From the NCBI GenBank assembly GCA_030630095.1, contig DAOVNW010000027.1, forward strand, positions 1-9,218: 9,218 nt of DNA, in the 5' to 3' direction. Each line of letters opens with the position of its first letter. The stretch's first letter is position 1. This document shows positions 1-7,620 of this stretch, piece after piece. The DNA comes from Candidatus Omnitrophota bacterium. GTDB lineage: Bacteria; Omnitrophota; Gorgyraeia; JAGLLT01. Below the pieces are notes generated by a model. That model was not told the DNA's origin and did no database searches. It worked only from the letters and a program-made list of their open reading frames with translations. The translations under genes and the position numbers were made by a program.

Positions 1-1033
1 ACTTTCTTGAGGTGCCCACCATAATGGGAAGACCTAAACTTTTAAGTTCTGAGAGGTTTTTTAATATCTTCAGATTATGCTCCGTTGTTTTTCCAAAACC
101 TACACCCGGGTCAATTACAATTTGCTCCTTCACGACCCCAGCGCCTAAAGCCCTATTGACGCTCTCCGCTAAACCATTAATAATATCCTGCATCAGACAT
201 TTATATTCCGGCTTTTTCTGCATAGTCCGGGGGGTGCCCTTTGAATGCGTAAGAACCAGCCCCGCTTTAAAACGGACAGCCAGTTCAGCTATAGCGCTAT
301 CCTTCTTAAGACCCGATATATCGTTAATCATTGCCGCTCCCGCCTCTAAAGCCGCTAAGGCTACCTGGCGGCTCCTCGTGTCTATAGAAACCGGAACTTT
401 TAATCTTCTGCTCAGTCTCTTTATAACAGGAACGACCCTTTTTATCTGCTGGCGCGGAGTTATAGGTTTTGCTCCGGGCCTGGTAGACTCACCGCCTACA
501 TCAATAATATCCGCTCCTTCACCGGCCATCTCAAACCCGCGTTCTACCGCCTTACGCGGATTAAAAAACAAACCGCCGTCCGAAAAAGAGTCCGGCGTTA
601 CATTTAATATCCCCATAAGATAAACTTTTCTGCCCGGGTAAAGCCTGTGTTTCCCACAGATAAGTTTAAAGGTGTTCTTTTGATAATTACAAAGAGCCTC
701 CTTCAGTTTTCCGGAAATTTCGGTTAAACCAAACGGCTGCTTATTGAGCTTGAAACAGAGCTTTTTAATCTGAGATAAATTACCAAAGATCAGGCAGTCT
801 GATTTTTTTACTTTATTAGTTACCGCGTCCCTTGAAACCGCAACCTCGCCTCCAAGCGACAGCATCTCCTGCTTCATTATGTTGCAGGCCGCGGACTTAA
901 GCTCTTTAATCTTTACCGCCAAAGATACTGCCTTGGGGCTCATAAATTTCACGCCCCCCGGGCAAGCGCCAACTTTCCTTATTTCTCTAATCGCTTCATT
1001 TTGGCTCTCTATCTTCAGTATCCTGGCTTCCAT
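1..1033 (-). CDS. folP: Dihydropteroate synthase with N-terminal extension (3' end cut by window edge)
   Basis: Condenses 6-hydroxymethyl-7,8-dihydropterin diphosphate with p-aminobenzoate to give dihydropteroate, the cytoplasmic folate step blocked by sulfonamides. I translated 344 codons from the minus strand; the frame is open to the window edge. Residues about 128-344 carry the DHPS TIM-barrel motifs: [11 protein letters not shown] (144-154), GGESTRPG (180-187), SIDT (216-219), INDISG (236-241), DPGVGFGK (308-315) and GTSRK (340-344). The final strand and helix, with the usual R-x-H motif, lie outside the window. Residues 1 to about 125 are an extra domain seen in some bacterial and archaeal DHPS proteins; its function is not established. 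The ATG at 1033 is preceded by an in-frame TGA three codons upstream, and GAAGG lies just before it. The first 38 bases overlap the end of ftsH in another frame, so the two genes are probably coupled. Family assignment is certain; the start is likely. Confidence 0.96.
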   Translation of the reverse strand, partial: MEARILKIESQNEAIREIRKVGACPGGVKFMSPKAVSLAVKIKELKSAACNIMKQEMLSLGGEVAVSRDAVTNKVKKSDCLIFGNLSQIKKLCFKLNKQPFGLTEISGKLKEALCNYQKNTFKLICGKHRLYPGRKVYLMGILNVTPDSFSDGGLFFNPRKAVERGFEMAGEGADIIDVGGESTRPGAKPITPRQQIKRVVPVIKRLSRRLKVPVSIDTRSRQVALAALEAGAAMINDISGLKKDSAIAELAVRFKAGLVLTHSKGTPRTMQKKPEYKCLMQDIINGLAESVNRALGAGVVKEQIVIDPGVGFGKTTEHNLKILKNLSELKSLGLPIMVGTSRK

Positions 1034-2924
1034 TATCCTTCAACCCCAAGAGTTTCTTCACCTGCTCCGCGTAGAGTGTTTCTTCTTCCTTTAACTTTTC
1101 GGCTATTTTTTTCAGCTCGGCTTTATGTTCCGTCAATAGAGAGCTGGCTCTGCCATAAGCTTCATCAACAATAGACCTCACCTCTTTATCAATTAACAAG
1201 GCGGTTTCTTCGCTATAGTTTCTCTCTTCCCCAATGTCCCTGCCTAAGAATACCTGCTCTCTTCTGTGGCCAAAGGTAAGGTGTCCCAACTTTTTACTCA
1301 TACCAAATTCACAGACCATCCTTCTGGCTATGTTTGTAGTCACCTCCAGGTCATTCTGGGCGCCGGTTGAAATTTCCTCAAAAATTAACTCTTCACTCAC
1401 CCGCCCGCCTAAAAGAACAGCCAGCCTGCCCATAAGTTCTTTTTTGGTCACAATATATCTATCTTCAAGAGGGAGCTGCAGAGTATAGCCCAGTGCCTTT
1501 GCTCCCCTGGGTATGATGGATACTTTATGGAGCGGATCCACTTCTTTAATCAAAAGAGCCAGAAGCGCGTGTCCGGACTCATGATAAGCGACAACTGATT
1601 TTTCATACTCACTGATAACCTTTGACTTCCTTTCAGGCCCCGCCATAACCCGCTCAATAGCCGCTTCAAGCTCTTCTGTCTCAACCGCGTTTTTATTACT
1701 CCTTGCCGCCAGAAGCGCCGCTTCGTTGACTAAATTGGCCAGGTCGGCTCCCGAAAATCCGGGCGTCCGCCGGGCGATAAGGGCAAGATCTACGTCTTTA
1801 TCCAGCTTCACAGTGCGGCTGTGCACCTTCAATATGGCCTCTCTTCCTTTTATGTCCGGACGGTCAACCACTATCTGCCTGTCAAAACGGCCCGGCCGCA
1901 ATAACGCCGGATCTAAAACATCAGGACGGTTAGTGGCGGCTATCAGAATAACCCCTTCCTGAGTATTAAAGCCGTCCATCTCGGAGAGAAGCTGATTGAG
2001 GGTTTGCTCTCTTTCGTCATGCCCTCCGCCGATACCCGCGAAACGCTGGCGGCCGACGGCATCTATCTCATCAATAAAGATTATGCCTCCCTTGCCGCTG
2101 AGCTTGGCTGACTTTTTTGCTTTGCTAAACAGGTCTCTGACCCGCGAGGCCCCTACTCCCACAAACATTTCCACAAAATCAGAGCCGCTTATACTGAAAA
2201 AAGGAACCTTTGCCTCTCCGCTGACGGCTTTGGCCAAAAGCGTCTTGCCGCAGCCCGGAGGCCCCATAAGAAGGATGCCTTTAGGAATCTTGCCTCCCAA
2301 GCGCTGAAACTTTTTAGGCTCTTTTAGAAATTCAATTACCTCCTGCAGCTCTTCTTTCGCTTCACTTACTCCGGCTACATCTTTAAAGGTGATGTTAAGC
2401 TTGCCGCCGCTTGGCTGAAAGGGCTTGCTCTGGCCAAAGCTGAAGAGGCGCTTTCCTTCCTGCGCTGCCTTTTTGACAAAGAAAATCCAAAACAAGCCAA
2501 TAAATATCAGCATAGGAACAACTGCCATAAGAATCTGCGCTAAAAGACTTGGTAATTTAACAGAAAATTTTTCAGTCTCTACATTTTGTTTCAACAGCTT
2601 GACTAAATCAGGGTCATTCGGCGGAATAACAACCCGAAACTCTTTACCGTCTGAAAATGTGCCTTGAATAATACTATCCTGAAGGACAACCGACTCAATG
2701 CGTCCGGTATTTTTATTATCCTGCAATATCCTATAAAACTCACCGTACGTCAAAGGCTGCGTCATAACATAATTTTTGTAAAGAAAAAGGAAGAAAAATA
2801 AGCTTGCTATAGCAATAAACAAAAAGGCACTGTTCTGCTTAGGAGCAGGCTTACCAACGCCCTTCTTTTTCTTGCCGGAGTTACCCTTGTTACCGCTTTT
2901 TTTTATATTATTTCCTGAAGGCAT
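996..2924 (-). CDS. ftsH: ATP-dependent zinc metalloprotease FtsH
   Basis: Membrane-anchored AAA+ protease that forms hexamers and degrades misassembled membrane proteins and some short-lived regulators. The 642-residue product is a normal length. A Lys-rich cytoplasmic tail (1-30) leads into a first membrane helix (about 33-53), a small periplasmic domain (54-125) and a second helix (about 127-150). The AAA domain has Walker A GPPGCGKT (221-228), Walker B IIFIDE (281-286) and the second region of homology with [18 protein letters not shown] (331-348). The protease domain has the zinc motif HESGH (448-452) and the third ligand Asp525 in QNDLE. The C-terminus (about 575-630) is charged and helical. 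Walker A has Cys where Thr is commoner, which should not affect function. The ATG at 2924 is preceded by AAGGAGA with an 11-nt gap; a later start at Met54 would delete the first helix. A consensus promoter sits directly upstream, and the 3' end overlaps folP. Confidence 0.98.
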   Translation of the reverse strand: MPSGNNIKKSGNKGNSGKKKKGVGKPAPKQNSAFLFIAIASLFFFLFLYKNYVMTQPLTYGEFYRILQDNKNTGRIESVVLQDSIIQGTFSDGKEFRVVIPPNDPDLVKLLKQNVETEKFSVKLPSLLAQILMAVVPMLIFIGLFWIFFVKKAAQEGKRLFSFGQSKPFQPSGGKLNITFKDVAGVSEAKEELQEVIEFLKEPKKFQRLGGKIPKGILLMGPPGCGKTLLAKAVSGEAKVPFFSISGSDFVEMFVGVGASRVRDLFSKAKKSAKLSGKGGIIFIDEIDAVGRQRFAGIGGGHDEREQTLNQLLSEMDGFNTQEGVILIAATNRPDVLDPALLRPGRFDRQIVVDRPDIKGREAILKVHSRTVKLDKDVDLALIARRTPGFSGADLANLVNEAALLAARSNKNAVETEELEAAIERVMAGPERKSKVISEYEKSVVAYHESGHALLALLIKEVDPLHKVSIIPRGAKALGYTLQLPLEDRYIVTKKELMGRLAVLLGGRVSEELIFEEISTGAQNDLEVTTNIARRMVCEFGMSKKLGHLTFGHRREQVFLGRDIGEERNYSEETALLIDKEVRSIVDEAYGRASSLLTEHKAELKKIAEKLKEEETLYAEQVKKLLGLKDNGSQDTEDREPK

Positions 2925-2960
2925 AAAATTCCACGTCTCCTTTTTAAAGATTAACTTTTA

Positions 2961-2988
2961 ATTATAACAGACCGCACCGAAAAAGCAA
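2961..2988 (-). promoter_or_regulatory. Sigma-70-type promoter for ftsH-folP
   Basis: On the minus strand there is a -35 TTGCTT (2983-2988), a 16-bp spacer and a perfect -10 TATAAT (2961-2966). Transcription would begin near 2953-2955, about 30 bases upstream of the ftsH ATG. The site lies in the 92-bp gap after tilS and gives ftsH-folP a start independent of the upstream operon. Assigned by consensus match only. Confidence 0.75.
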
Positions 2989-3016
2989 CTTTTTTTTGAG
3001 GGGATCAGAACTTTTT

Positions 3017-4426
3017 TTAGAGATTTGCCCCCTCTAACTTTAGTTTTAAAACCCTTTTCGTTTCTTTGCCTATTTTAAAATCTTCTGACAGGCGGTGGCC
3101 CGCCACCCAGACAATTTTATGCCCTGATACCAGAAGCAGAATTTTCTCTCTCGCCCTTTGCGGTATCTTGGCATCAATAAAGAACTTTTTAAGGCTTTTA
3201 TTTTTTCTCATTCCCAGAGGCTTAAACCTGTCACCGGATTTTCTCGTTCTTAAAAATATCTCTTCTTCCAATTTATCGGCATCTATAAATTCCGTCTCTT
3301 TGCGTTTTCGCGGCTTAAATGAACTTTTATCAAGAGCTTCGACCTCAACTGCCAGCCCAAGACTTTTTATTTTTGTACGGCCTGGAATTTTAAGTTTTAC
3401 CGGCAGGCCGCCAGCCGCCTCTTTCCGGCGAACCCTCTTAAAAACCTTTAAAAAATTATACTCTTTTACGACTTCTATCCCGCCCGGAAGATGGAGCTCT
3501 GTAGTACCCCGCTCCCGGCCAATCAAGGTCTTTATATTTGATATGTGCTCAAAAGAAATCCTGCTCAGGCCGCCCTTTACTTTAGAAATAAGCTGGCAAA
3601 GCAATTCTGTCTGGAGACAAACATCTATCTTTTTAAATTTAGTCAGTTCAATTGATAGTCCGCCGGCAATCTTTTTTTCCAGCCCCTTTAAAACTTTTTG
3701 GGCCTCTTTACTAATATACCGATAGCCTTCCCTTAAAAGCTCCGCCTCTTTCGACAGTGTTTCTTTTATTTGGGGGTTGTGCCTTCTCATCAGGTAAGGT
3801 ATAATTTTCAGCCGCACCTCATTTCTCAGATAAACGGTATTCAGATTTGAGGAGTCCACGCAAAAGCCGGCCTTATTTTTTTTTAGGTACTCAAGAATCT
3901 CCTTCTTCGTCGTTTTAAGTAATGGTCTGATAATATAACAATTTTCCATCTTGCGTACGGGCCAAATACTGGCCAGCCCCCTTATGCCCGCGCCTCTGAC
4001 GGCGCGCATAATAAATGTTTCAGCCTGGTCATCCAAGGTATGCCCCAGAGCAATTTTATAGGCTTTAAGTTTACCTGCTGTCTTAAAAAAAAAGTCATAT
4101 CGCAGGCGCCGGGCGGCATCTTCCAGCGAGAGCCCGTCTTTCTTTGCTTTAAGAGCCGCGTTCTCGCGCCTAACGGCAACCGAAAACCCCAGATTCTTCG
4201 CCAGCATTCTGACAAACCGCTCCTCTTTTTCCGCCTCTCCCTTTCTTAACATATGATTAAAATGAACAACGTGTATTTTGAGGGAGAACCTATCTTTGAA
4301 CTCGGCAAGAAGCATTAAGAGGGCAACTGAATCAGGGCCGCCTGAGACACCGGCTAAAACGATATCCTTCTTTTTCAGCATACCGTATTCTTCAATTGCT
4401 TTGATGAATTTATCCTGAACTATCAT
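3017..4426 (-). CDS. tilS: tRNA(Ile)-lysidine synthetase TilS
   Basis: Attaches lysine to C34 of tRNA-Ile(CAU) using ATP, giving lysidine so that the tRNA reads AUA as isoleucine instead of AUG as methionine. The 469-residue protein has the N-type PP-loop SGGPDS (28-33), HFNHMLR (55-61), GHTLDDQAET (128-137), RPLL (167-170), and the DSSN...RNEVR signature (181-205). A helical middle region follows (about 220-330). A TilS C-terminal domain is marked by GDRFKPLGM (398-406), KKFFIDAKIP (413-422) and a WVAGHR stretch (440-445). The length is that of the long, full-domain form. The ATG at 4426 gives the usual run of about 25 residues before the PP-loop. It begins only 5 nt after the CCA end of a tRNA-Met gene, and no Shine-Dalgarno-like sequence precedes it. 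The later Met16 would remove helix 1, so I keep the first ATG. ftsH follows after 92 bp. Confidence 0.96.
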   Translation of the reverse strand: MIVQDKFIKAIEEYGMLKKKDIVLAGVSGGPDSVALLMLLAEFKDRFSLKIHVVHFNHMLRKGEAEKEERFVRMLAKNLGFSVAVRRENAALKAKKDGLSLEDAARRLRYDFFFKTAGKLKAYKIALGHTLDDQAETFIMRAVRGAGIRGLASIWPVRKMENCYIIRPLLKTTKKEILEYLKKNKAGFCVDSSNLNTVYLRNEVRLKIIPYLMRRHNPQIKETLSKEAELLREGYRYISKEAQKVLKGLEKKIAGGLSIELTKFKKIDVCLQTELLCQLISKVKGGLSRISFEHISNIKTLIGRERGTTELHLPGGIEVVKEYNFLKVFKRVRRKEAAGGLPVKLKIPGRTKIKSLGLAVEVEALDKSSFKPRKRKETEFIDADKLEEEIFLRTRKSGDRFKPLGMRKNKSLKKFFIDAKIPQRAREKILLLVSGHKIVWVAGHRLSEDFKIGKETKRVLKLKLEGANL

Positions 4427-4431
4427 AAAAT

Positions 4432-4508
4432 TGGTAGCGGTGGGCCGATTCGAACGGCCGACGCGCCGGGTATGAGCCGACTGCTCTAACCAACTGAGCT
4501 ACACCGCC
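4432..4508 (-). tRNA. tRNA-Met (CAU), elongator type
   Basis: A complete 77-nt cloverleaf on the minus strand. Acceptor GGCGGTG pairs with CACCGCT (one terminal G-U); the D arm is GCTC/GAGC; anticodon stem GTCGG/CCGGC encloses loop CTCATAC, so the anticodon is CAT; the T arm is GGCCG-TTCGAAT-CGGCC; discriminator A and CCA are encoded. An initiator tRNA is unlikely because position 1 pairs with 72 and the anticodon stem lacks the three G-C pairs GGG/CCC. The acceptor and the CATACCC stretch resemble elongator tRNA-Met of other bacteria as I remember them. tRNA-Ile2, which has the same unmodified anticodon and is the TilS substrate, is the main alternative but fits less well. It lies 52 bp after bioY and 5 nt before tilS, with no clear promoter of its own, so it is probably cut from a longer transcript. 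Confidence 0.95.
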
Positions 4509-4560
4509 AAAGTTATCTGAAAATTTAACTTTTAACCAGGGAGGATTTATTAGTTATTAT

Positions 4561-5151
4561 TCAAAAGCCCTTAAACTTATTTCTAAATGTCTTATAAAAA
4601 GATAAGGCCGCTATTATTTTTACGCAGCCTCCGGGCATAAAGGGCACGACTCCCAAACTAAAAGCCTCCTGAAAAGTTACGTTCATACTTACTTTTAGCC
4701 AAAGTGTCCCCGACAAATACAAAACAAAAAAACCGCTTAAAAAACTAAATGCTGTCCACAAGAGGCCGTCTCTCAATTTCATTAAAAGGCCGATGATATA
4801 AGCGGCCAGAACAAAACCGATTAAATAGCCTCCCGTAACTCCCGTTAAATGAGAAATTCCGGAAGCAGCGCCGGCAAAAACAGGCATTCCTAAACATCCT
4901 AATAAGAGGTAGCCAAGCTGTGACAATCCGGCCAGCCCGCGTCCCAGACAAACCGCCGCCAGCATTATAAAAAGAGTCTGCAATGTAACCGGAACCGGTG
5001 TAAAAGGTAAAGGTATCCTTACGTAGGCGCCCAAAGCCATCAGCACAATAAAGACAGAAACCGATAAGGCTTTAACAGCTGTCTTAGACAGTTCTATCTC
5101 ATAGCTTAATACCCTTTTAAATCCGGGCAGAATATTAATATTCGCGGCCAT
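4561..5151 (-). CDS. bioY: Biotin transporter S component BioY
   Basis: Substrate-binding membrane protein of an energy-coupling-factor (ECF) transporter that takes up biotin. The 196-residue length and about six hydrophobic segments between residues 25 and 188 fit the family. The signature region IPLPFTPVPVTLQTLF (46-61) is intact, followed by PVFAGAASG (90-98) and GVTGGYLIGF (104-113). Two differences from the usual pattern can be read: Val105 where GPTGGYL normally has Pro, and PFMPGGCVK (170-178) where the family usually has PGDxxK, so Gly175 replaces the Asp. A very strong GGAGGAGAG lies immediately before the ATG at 5151. The gene starts 28 bp after accA and is probably cotranscribed, which makes sense since the carboxylase uses biotin. 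No ECF ATPase or EcfT gene is present here; they must be encoded elsewhere, or BioY works alone. Confidence 0.93.
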   Translation of the reverse strand: MAANINILPGFKRVLSYEIELSKTAVKALSVSVFIVLMALGAYVRIPLPFTPVPVTLQTLFIMLAAVCLGRGLAGLSQLGYLLLGCLGMPVFAGAASGISHLTGVTGGYLIGFVLAAYIIGLLMKLRDGLLWTAFSFLSGFFVLYLSGTLWLKVSMNVTFQEAFSLGVVPFMPGGCVKIIAALSFYKTFRNKFKGF

Positions 5152-5179
5152 CTCTCCTCCTAAAAATAAATTTTACCTG

Positions 5180-6160
5180 TTAGGAAACACTGCTTTCTAA
5201 CGGAGGCTCTTTAAAAACTCCTATCTTTCTATACTTCTGATATCTTGCTTCAATCAGCTCATCTTTGCTCATTTTTTTTAATTCCTGAAGGTGCCTGACT
5301 ATTGCCTCTTTGACCGCCCGGGCCGCCTTTTCATAATCCCGGTGGGTTCCGCCTAAAGGCTCAGGAATAATTTCATCAATTATCTTAAGTTCAAGTAGAT
5401 CCTTTGCCGTTAATTTTAGTACCCTGGCCGCCTCTTCAGCCAACTCTTTCTTTTTCCATAAAATCGCCGAACAGCCTTCGGGTGAAATAACAGAGTAATA
5501 AGCGTTCTCTAAAACACATATCCTGTCTCCTACGCCTATACCCAAAGCTCCACCAGAACCGCCCTCTCCAATTACTACTACAACTATCGGCGTCTTCAGA
5601 GAAACCATTTCCCTTAAATTAACCGCAATGGCTTCTGCCTGGCCTCTCTCTTCACCTCCAATACCCGGATACGCGCCGGGCGTATCAATAAAACTAATAA
5701 TAGGCAGGTCAAACTTTTCCGCCAGCTTCATTAACCTTAGGGCCTTGCGGTACCCTTCCGGATGAGCGCATCCGAAATTTCTTTCTACCTGTTGTTTTAT
5801 GCCTCGGCCTTTTTGATGCCCGATTACTAATACCTTGCCCCCGTCTATTGTCGCGAATCCGCCCACCATCGCCTTGTCATCGCCAAACCTTCTGTCTCCA
5901 TGAAGCTCTATAAAGCCCTGAGTAATAGCTTTTACGTAGTCCATCATATAAGGCCTCTGGAGGTGGCGGGCTATCCGCACTCTCTGCCAGGGAGTTAAAT
6001 TTTTATATATCTCCTTCTTCAACTGCTCCAATTTTTTCTGGAGACTCTGGATCTCGTTATTAAGATCCATTTTCTCATCGGAGGTAAAACTTTGAAGTTC
6101 TACTATCTTTCTCTCCAGCTCTATTATAGGTTTTTCAAAGTCTAAACCGATTCCGTTCAT
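5180..6160 (-). CDS. accA: Acetyl-CoA carboxylase carboxyltransferase subunit alpha
   Basis: With AccD, transfers carboxyl from carboxybiotin on AccB to acetyl-CoA, making malonyl-CoA for fatty acid synthesis in the cytoplasm. The 326 residues match the usual length (about 315-325). An N-terminal coiled helix region (8-52) precedes [16 protein letters not shown] (55-70) and the crotonase-fold core. Conserved blocks are [10 protein letters not shown] (86-95), GHQKGR (114-119), [18 protein letters not shown] (127-144), DTPGAYPG (159-166), [15 protein letters not shown] (198-212), SVISPEGC (223-230) and [11 protein letters not shown] (264-274). GEGGSGG supplies the glycines of the oxyanion site. 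The ATG at 6160 lies 4 nt after the stop of the L,D-transpeptidase gene, with GTGGAT of that gene as the probable ribosome site, so translation is likely coupled. accB, accC and accD are not in the window. Confidence 0.98.
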   Translation of the reverse strand: MNGIGLDFEKPIIELERKIVELQSFTSDEKMDLNNEIQSLQKKLEQLKKEIYKNLTPWQRVRIARHLQRPYMMDYVKAITQGFIELHGDRRFGDDKAMVGGFATIDGGKVLVIGHQKGRGIKQQVERNFGCAHPEGYRKALRLMKLAEKFDLPIISFIDTPGAYPGIGGEERGQAEAIAVNLREMVSLKTPIVVVVIGEGGSGGALGIGVGDRICVLENAYYSVISPEGCSAILWKKKELAEEAARVLKLTAKDLLELKIIDEIIPEPLGGTHRDYEKAARAVKEAIVRHLQELKKMSKDELIEARYQKYRKIGVFKEPPLESSVS

Positions 6161-6164
6161 CTGT

Positions 6165-7064
6165 CTAATCCACTATGGTTACTTCAGTGCCCTTAGCAAC
6201 AATATCATAAAGCTCTTCAACTTCCTCGTTCGTCATTCTGACGCATCCCTTAGTAATCTGCTGGCCTATGCTTCCCTCCTCGGTTGTACCGTGTATTCCG
6301 TAGGTCTTAATTGAAATGCCCATCCAGCGTGAGCCTAAAACGTTTTCCGGGCTTTCCGCCGGAATTATCTTTCCAGGTTGAAAGTGAACGGGGTCTTTCA
6401 GCTTAGTAACAATCGTAAAATTACCTGTCGGGGTACAATTATCCTTACCGGTTGATACACTATAAATCTTAATAACTTCATTACCCGCTTTTAATGTAAG
6501 TGTGTTTTGAGACTTATCAACCACAATGCTGAAGGTGGCTGTTGCAACTTTTAATCTGTCATTTGGCCGGATGGCAGAATTTTTTATGCTATTACTTTTT
6601 TTAATTAACTCAACCGTTGTTTTAAATTTCCTGGCTATCTTGTTTATAGTATCTCCCGCCTTAACCTCATAGACCGTACTATCATCCGCTATCAGCCCCG
6701 AAAAAAGTATTTCAATATTAAGATTCCAAAGTTTATCCTGAATATCAACTGCCGCGGCATCCTTTGAATACCGGTGAATAATATCAGTATAAATCTGCTT
6801 GGCCTTTAAAAGCTGGCCTTCCGCGTGATAGATATCCGCCAGCTCACTTAGAGCGATTACTACCTCTTCAGACTCTTTAAATTCATCTATAATCAAGCGG
6901 TAGCTTTCCTTGGCCTCTTTTAAGTTCTGGTTTTTTACCAGAAGCCGCGGCTTACTCAGCCGGCTTTCTAACGACACCGCGGAGTTCCTGGAATGTGTTA
7001 TAAACGATATGAAAACCGCGGCTGCCACTACGATAACTACAGCCGCAATAACTATCTTTCTCAA
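6165..7064 (-). CDS. LysM-containing L,D-transpeptidase (YkuD family)
   Basis: Predicted envelope enzyme that makes or remodels peptidoglycan links through a catalytic cysteine. Residues 4-22 form one hydrophobic segment after MRK, a signal anchor or uncleaved signal, placing the rest outside the cytoplasmic membrane. Residues about 38-112 are helical and TPR-like ([13 protein letters not shown], then [15 protein letters not shown]). A LysM domain runs from about 132 to 174 ([16 protein letters not shown]). The YkuD catalytic domain covers about 177-299, with TPTGNFTI (211-218), His258-Gly259, SIG (265-267) and GCVRM (273-277); Cys274 is the nucleophile. No ATG is available: an in-frame TAG directly precedes a TTG at 7064, and GGGGGG lies 5 nt before it, so TTG is the start. 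It follows the YuiD-like gene by 32 bp and precedes accA by 4 nt. Family certain; the exact link it makes (3-3 cross-link or protein attachment) is unknown. Confidence 0.93.
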   Translation of the reverse strand: MRKIVIAAVVIVVAAAVFISFITHSRNSAVSLESRLSKPRLLVKNQNLKEAKESYRLIIDEFKESEEVVIALSELADIYHAEGQLLKAKQIYTDIIHRYSKDAAAVDIQDKLWNLNIEILFSGLIADDSTVYEVKAGDTINKIARKFKTTVELIKKSNSIKNSAIRPNDRLKVATATFSIVVDKSQNTLTLKAGNEVIKIYSVSTGKDNCTPTGNFTIVTKLKDPVHFQPGKIIPAESPENVLGSRWMGISIKTYGIHGTTEEGSIGQQITKGCVRMTNEEVEELYDIVAKGTEVTIVD

Positions 7065-7075
7065 CTATGCCCCCC
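7065..7075 (-). promoter_or_regulatory. Ribosome binding site supporting the TTG start of the L,D-transpeptidase
   Basis: GGGGGG (7070-7075) stands 5 nt before the TTG codon at 7064. An in-frame TAG ends exactly at the base before that TTG, so no upstream start is possible, and the next in-frame ATG is deep in the catalytic domain (Met248). Confidence 0.65.
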
Positions 7076-7096
7076 GATAAAACTGTTTGCAAAATA

Positions 7097-7543
7097 TCAA
7101 CAAAATACTAAACTGACTAAGATGCCCAGAATCATGCCGGCCAATACTTCAACCGGCGTATGCCCTACAAGCTCTCTTAACTTTTCTTCCTTAATTCCGC
7201 GCTTAAAGTATATGTCATCTGTAATCTCATTAAGGACCTCCGCCTGAATACCGGTATCCTGCCTTACTCCCTGCGCGTCAAACATTACAATTACAGCAAA
7301 GAGCAGTGAAACCGCGAAGATTACAGAATCAAAGCCTTCACTCAAACCAACAGCCATCGCCAAAGCCGCTACACCGGCCGCGTGAGAACTGGGCATTCCT
7401 CCCGTTCCCACAAACCACTTAAAGTTAAATCTCTTCTCCTTTATAATACCCAGCAGCACCTTGACGCTCTGAGCTATAAACCAGGACAAAACAGCAATTA
7501 ATAAAACCTTATTTCTAAACAAAGCGCCAAAAAAATCACCCAT
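7097..7543 (-). CDS. Divergent PAP2 family membrane protein (DUF212/YuiD-like)
   Basis: Small integral membrane protein of the DUF212 family, related to PAP2 phosphatases. The family has no firmly assigned substrate; a role with lipid phosphates in the envelope is inference. With the chosen start it has 148 residues, close to B. subtilis YuiD. The first hydrophobic segment is LLIAVLSWFIAQ; then come the family blocks GGMPSSHAAGVAALA, a second hydrophobic stretch ending in VMFDAQGVRQDTGIQAEVLN, and LRELVGHTPVEVLAG before a last hydrophobic C-terminal segment. SSH and GHTPVEV contain the residues expected to form the active site. The frame also allows a GTG at 7561, six codons upstream, but AAAGAGG lies 5 nt before the ATG at 7543, so I prefer that one. 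It is the first gene after the promoter at 7592-7620 and precedes the L,D-transpeptidase by 32 bp. Confidence 0.9.
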   Translation of the reverse strand: MGDFFGALFRNKVLLIAVLSWFIAQSVKVLLGIIKEKRFNFKWFVGTGGMPSSHAAGVAALAMAVGLSEGFDSVIFAVSLLFAVIVMFDAQGVRQDTGIQAEVLNEITDDIYFKRGIKEEKLRELVGHTPVEVLAGMILGILVSLVFC

Positions 7544-7548
7544 AAAAA

Positions 7549-7555
7549 CCTCTTT
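7549..7555 (-). promoter_or_regulatory. Ribosome binding site that decides the YuiD-like start
   Basis: AAAGAGG on the minus strand lies 5 nt before the ATG at 7541-7543. The alternative GTG at 7559-7561 has only A-rich sequence before it and would place this site inside the coding region. Confidence 0.6.
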
Positions 7556-7591
7556 CCCCACTTTTTGTTCATATTATATAGTAAGATATAT

Positions 7592-7620
7592 ATTATAACT
7601 TAAGGATTTAAAAAAATCAA
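7592..7620 (-). promoter_or_regulatory. Strong sigma-70-type promoter for the yuiD-like/LDT/accA/bioY/tRNA/tilS unit
   Basis: The minus strand shows -35 TTGATT (7615-7620), a 17-bp spacer and a perfect -10 TATAAT (7592-7597). Transcription would start near 7585, leaving a leader of about 40 nt before the ATG at 7543. It lies in the 131-bp gap (7562-7692) after the HD-GYP gene; the rest of that gap is A/T-rich and I see no clear terminator or regulator site in it. No equally good promoter was found in the short gaps down to tilS, so the six genes probably share this one. Confidence 0.78.

Noticed and set aside
12..623. Plus-strand open frame of about 200 codons
   Set aside because: It is exactly antisense to folP, which has all DHPS motifs on the minus strand; the plus-strand product shows no recognisable family. 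The same holds for the shorter plus-strand frames opposite ftsH, tilS and the HD-GYP gene.
2998..3034. Inverted repeat GAGGGG/CCCCTC at the end of tilS, possible terminator
   Set aside because: The loop is about 25 nt, and on the minus strand the stem is followed by a run of A, not T; it does not fit an intrinsic terminator on either strand.
3982..4215. Second minus-strand open frame inside tilS
   Set aside because: It is a frame-shifted reading of the conserved TilS PP-loop domain and has no family features.
4432..4508. tRNA-Ile2 (CAU), the TilS substrate
   Set aside because: Anticodon-loop and acceptor sequence fit elongator tRNA-Met better. The possibility is not fully excluded; a tRNA model search plus a list of the other CAU tRNAs in the genome would settle it.
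4509..4560. Separate promoter for the tRNA
   Set aside because: The only -10-like hexamer (GATAAC) is 3 nt from the mature 5' end, which would put the start inside the tRNA, and no -35 goes with it.
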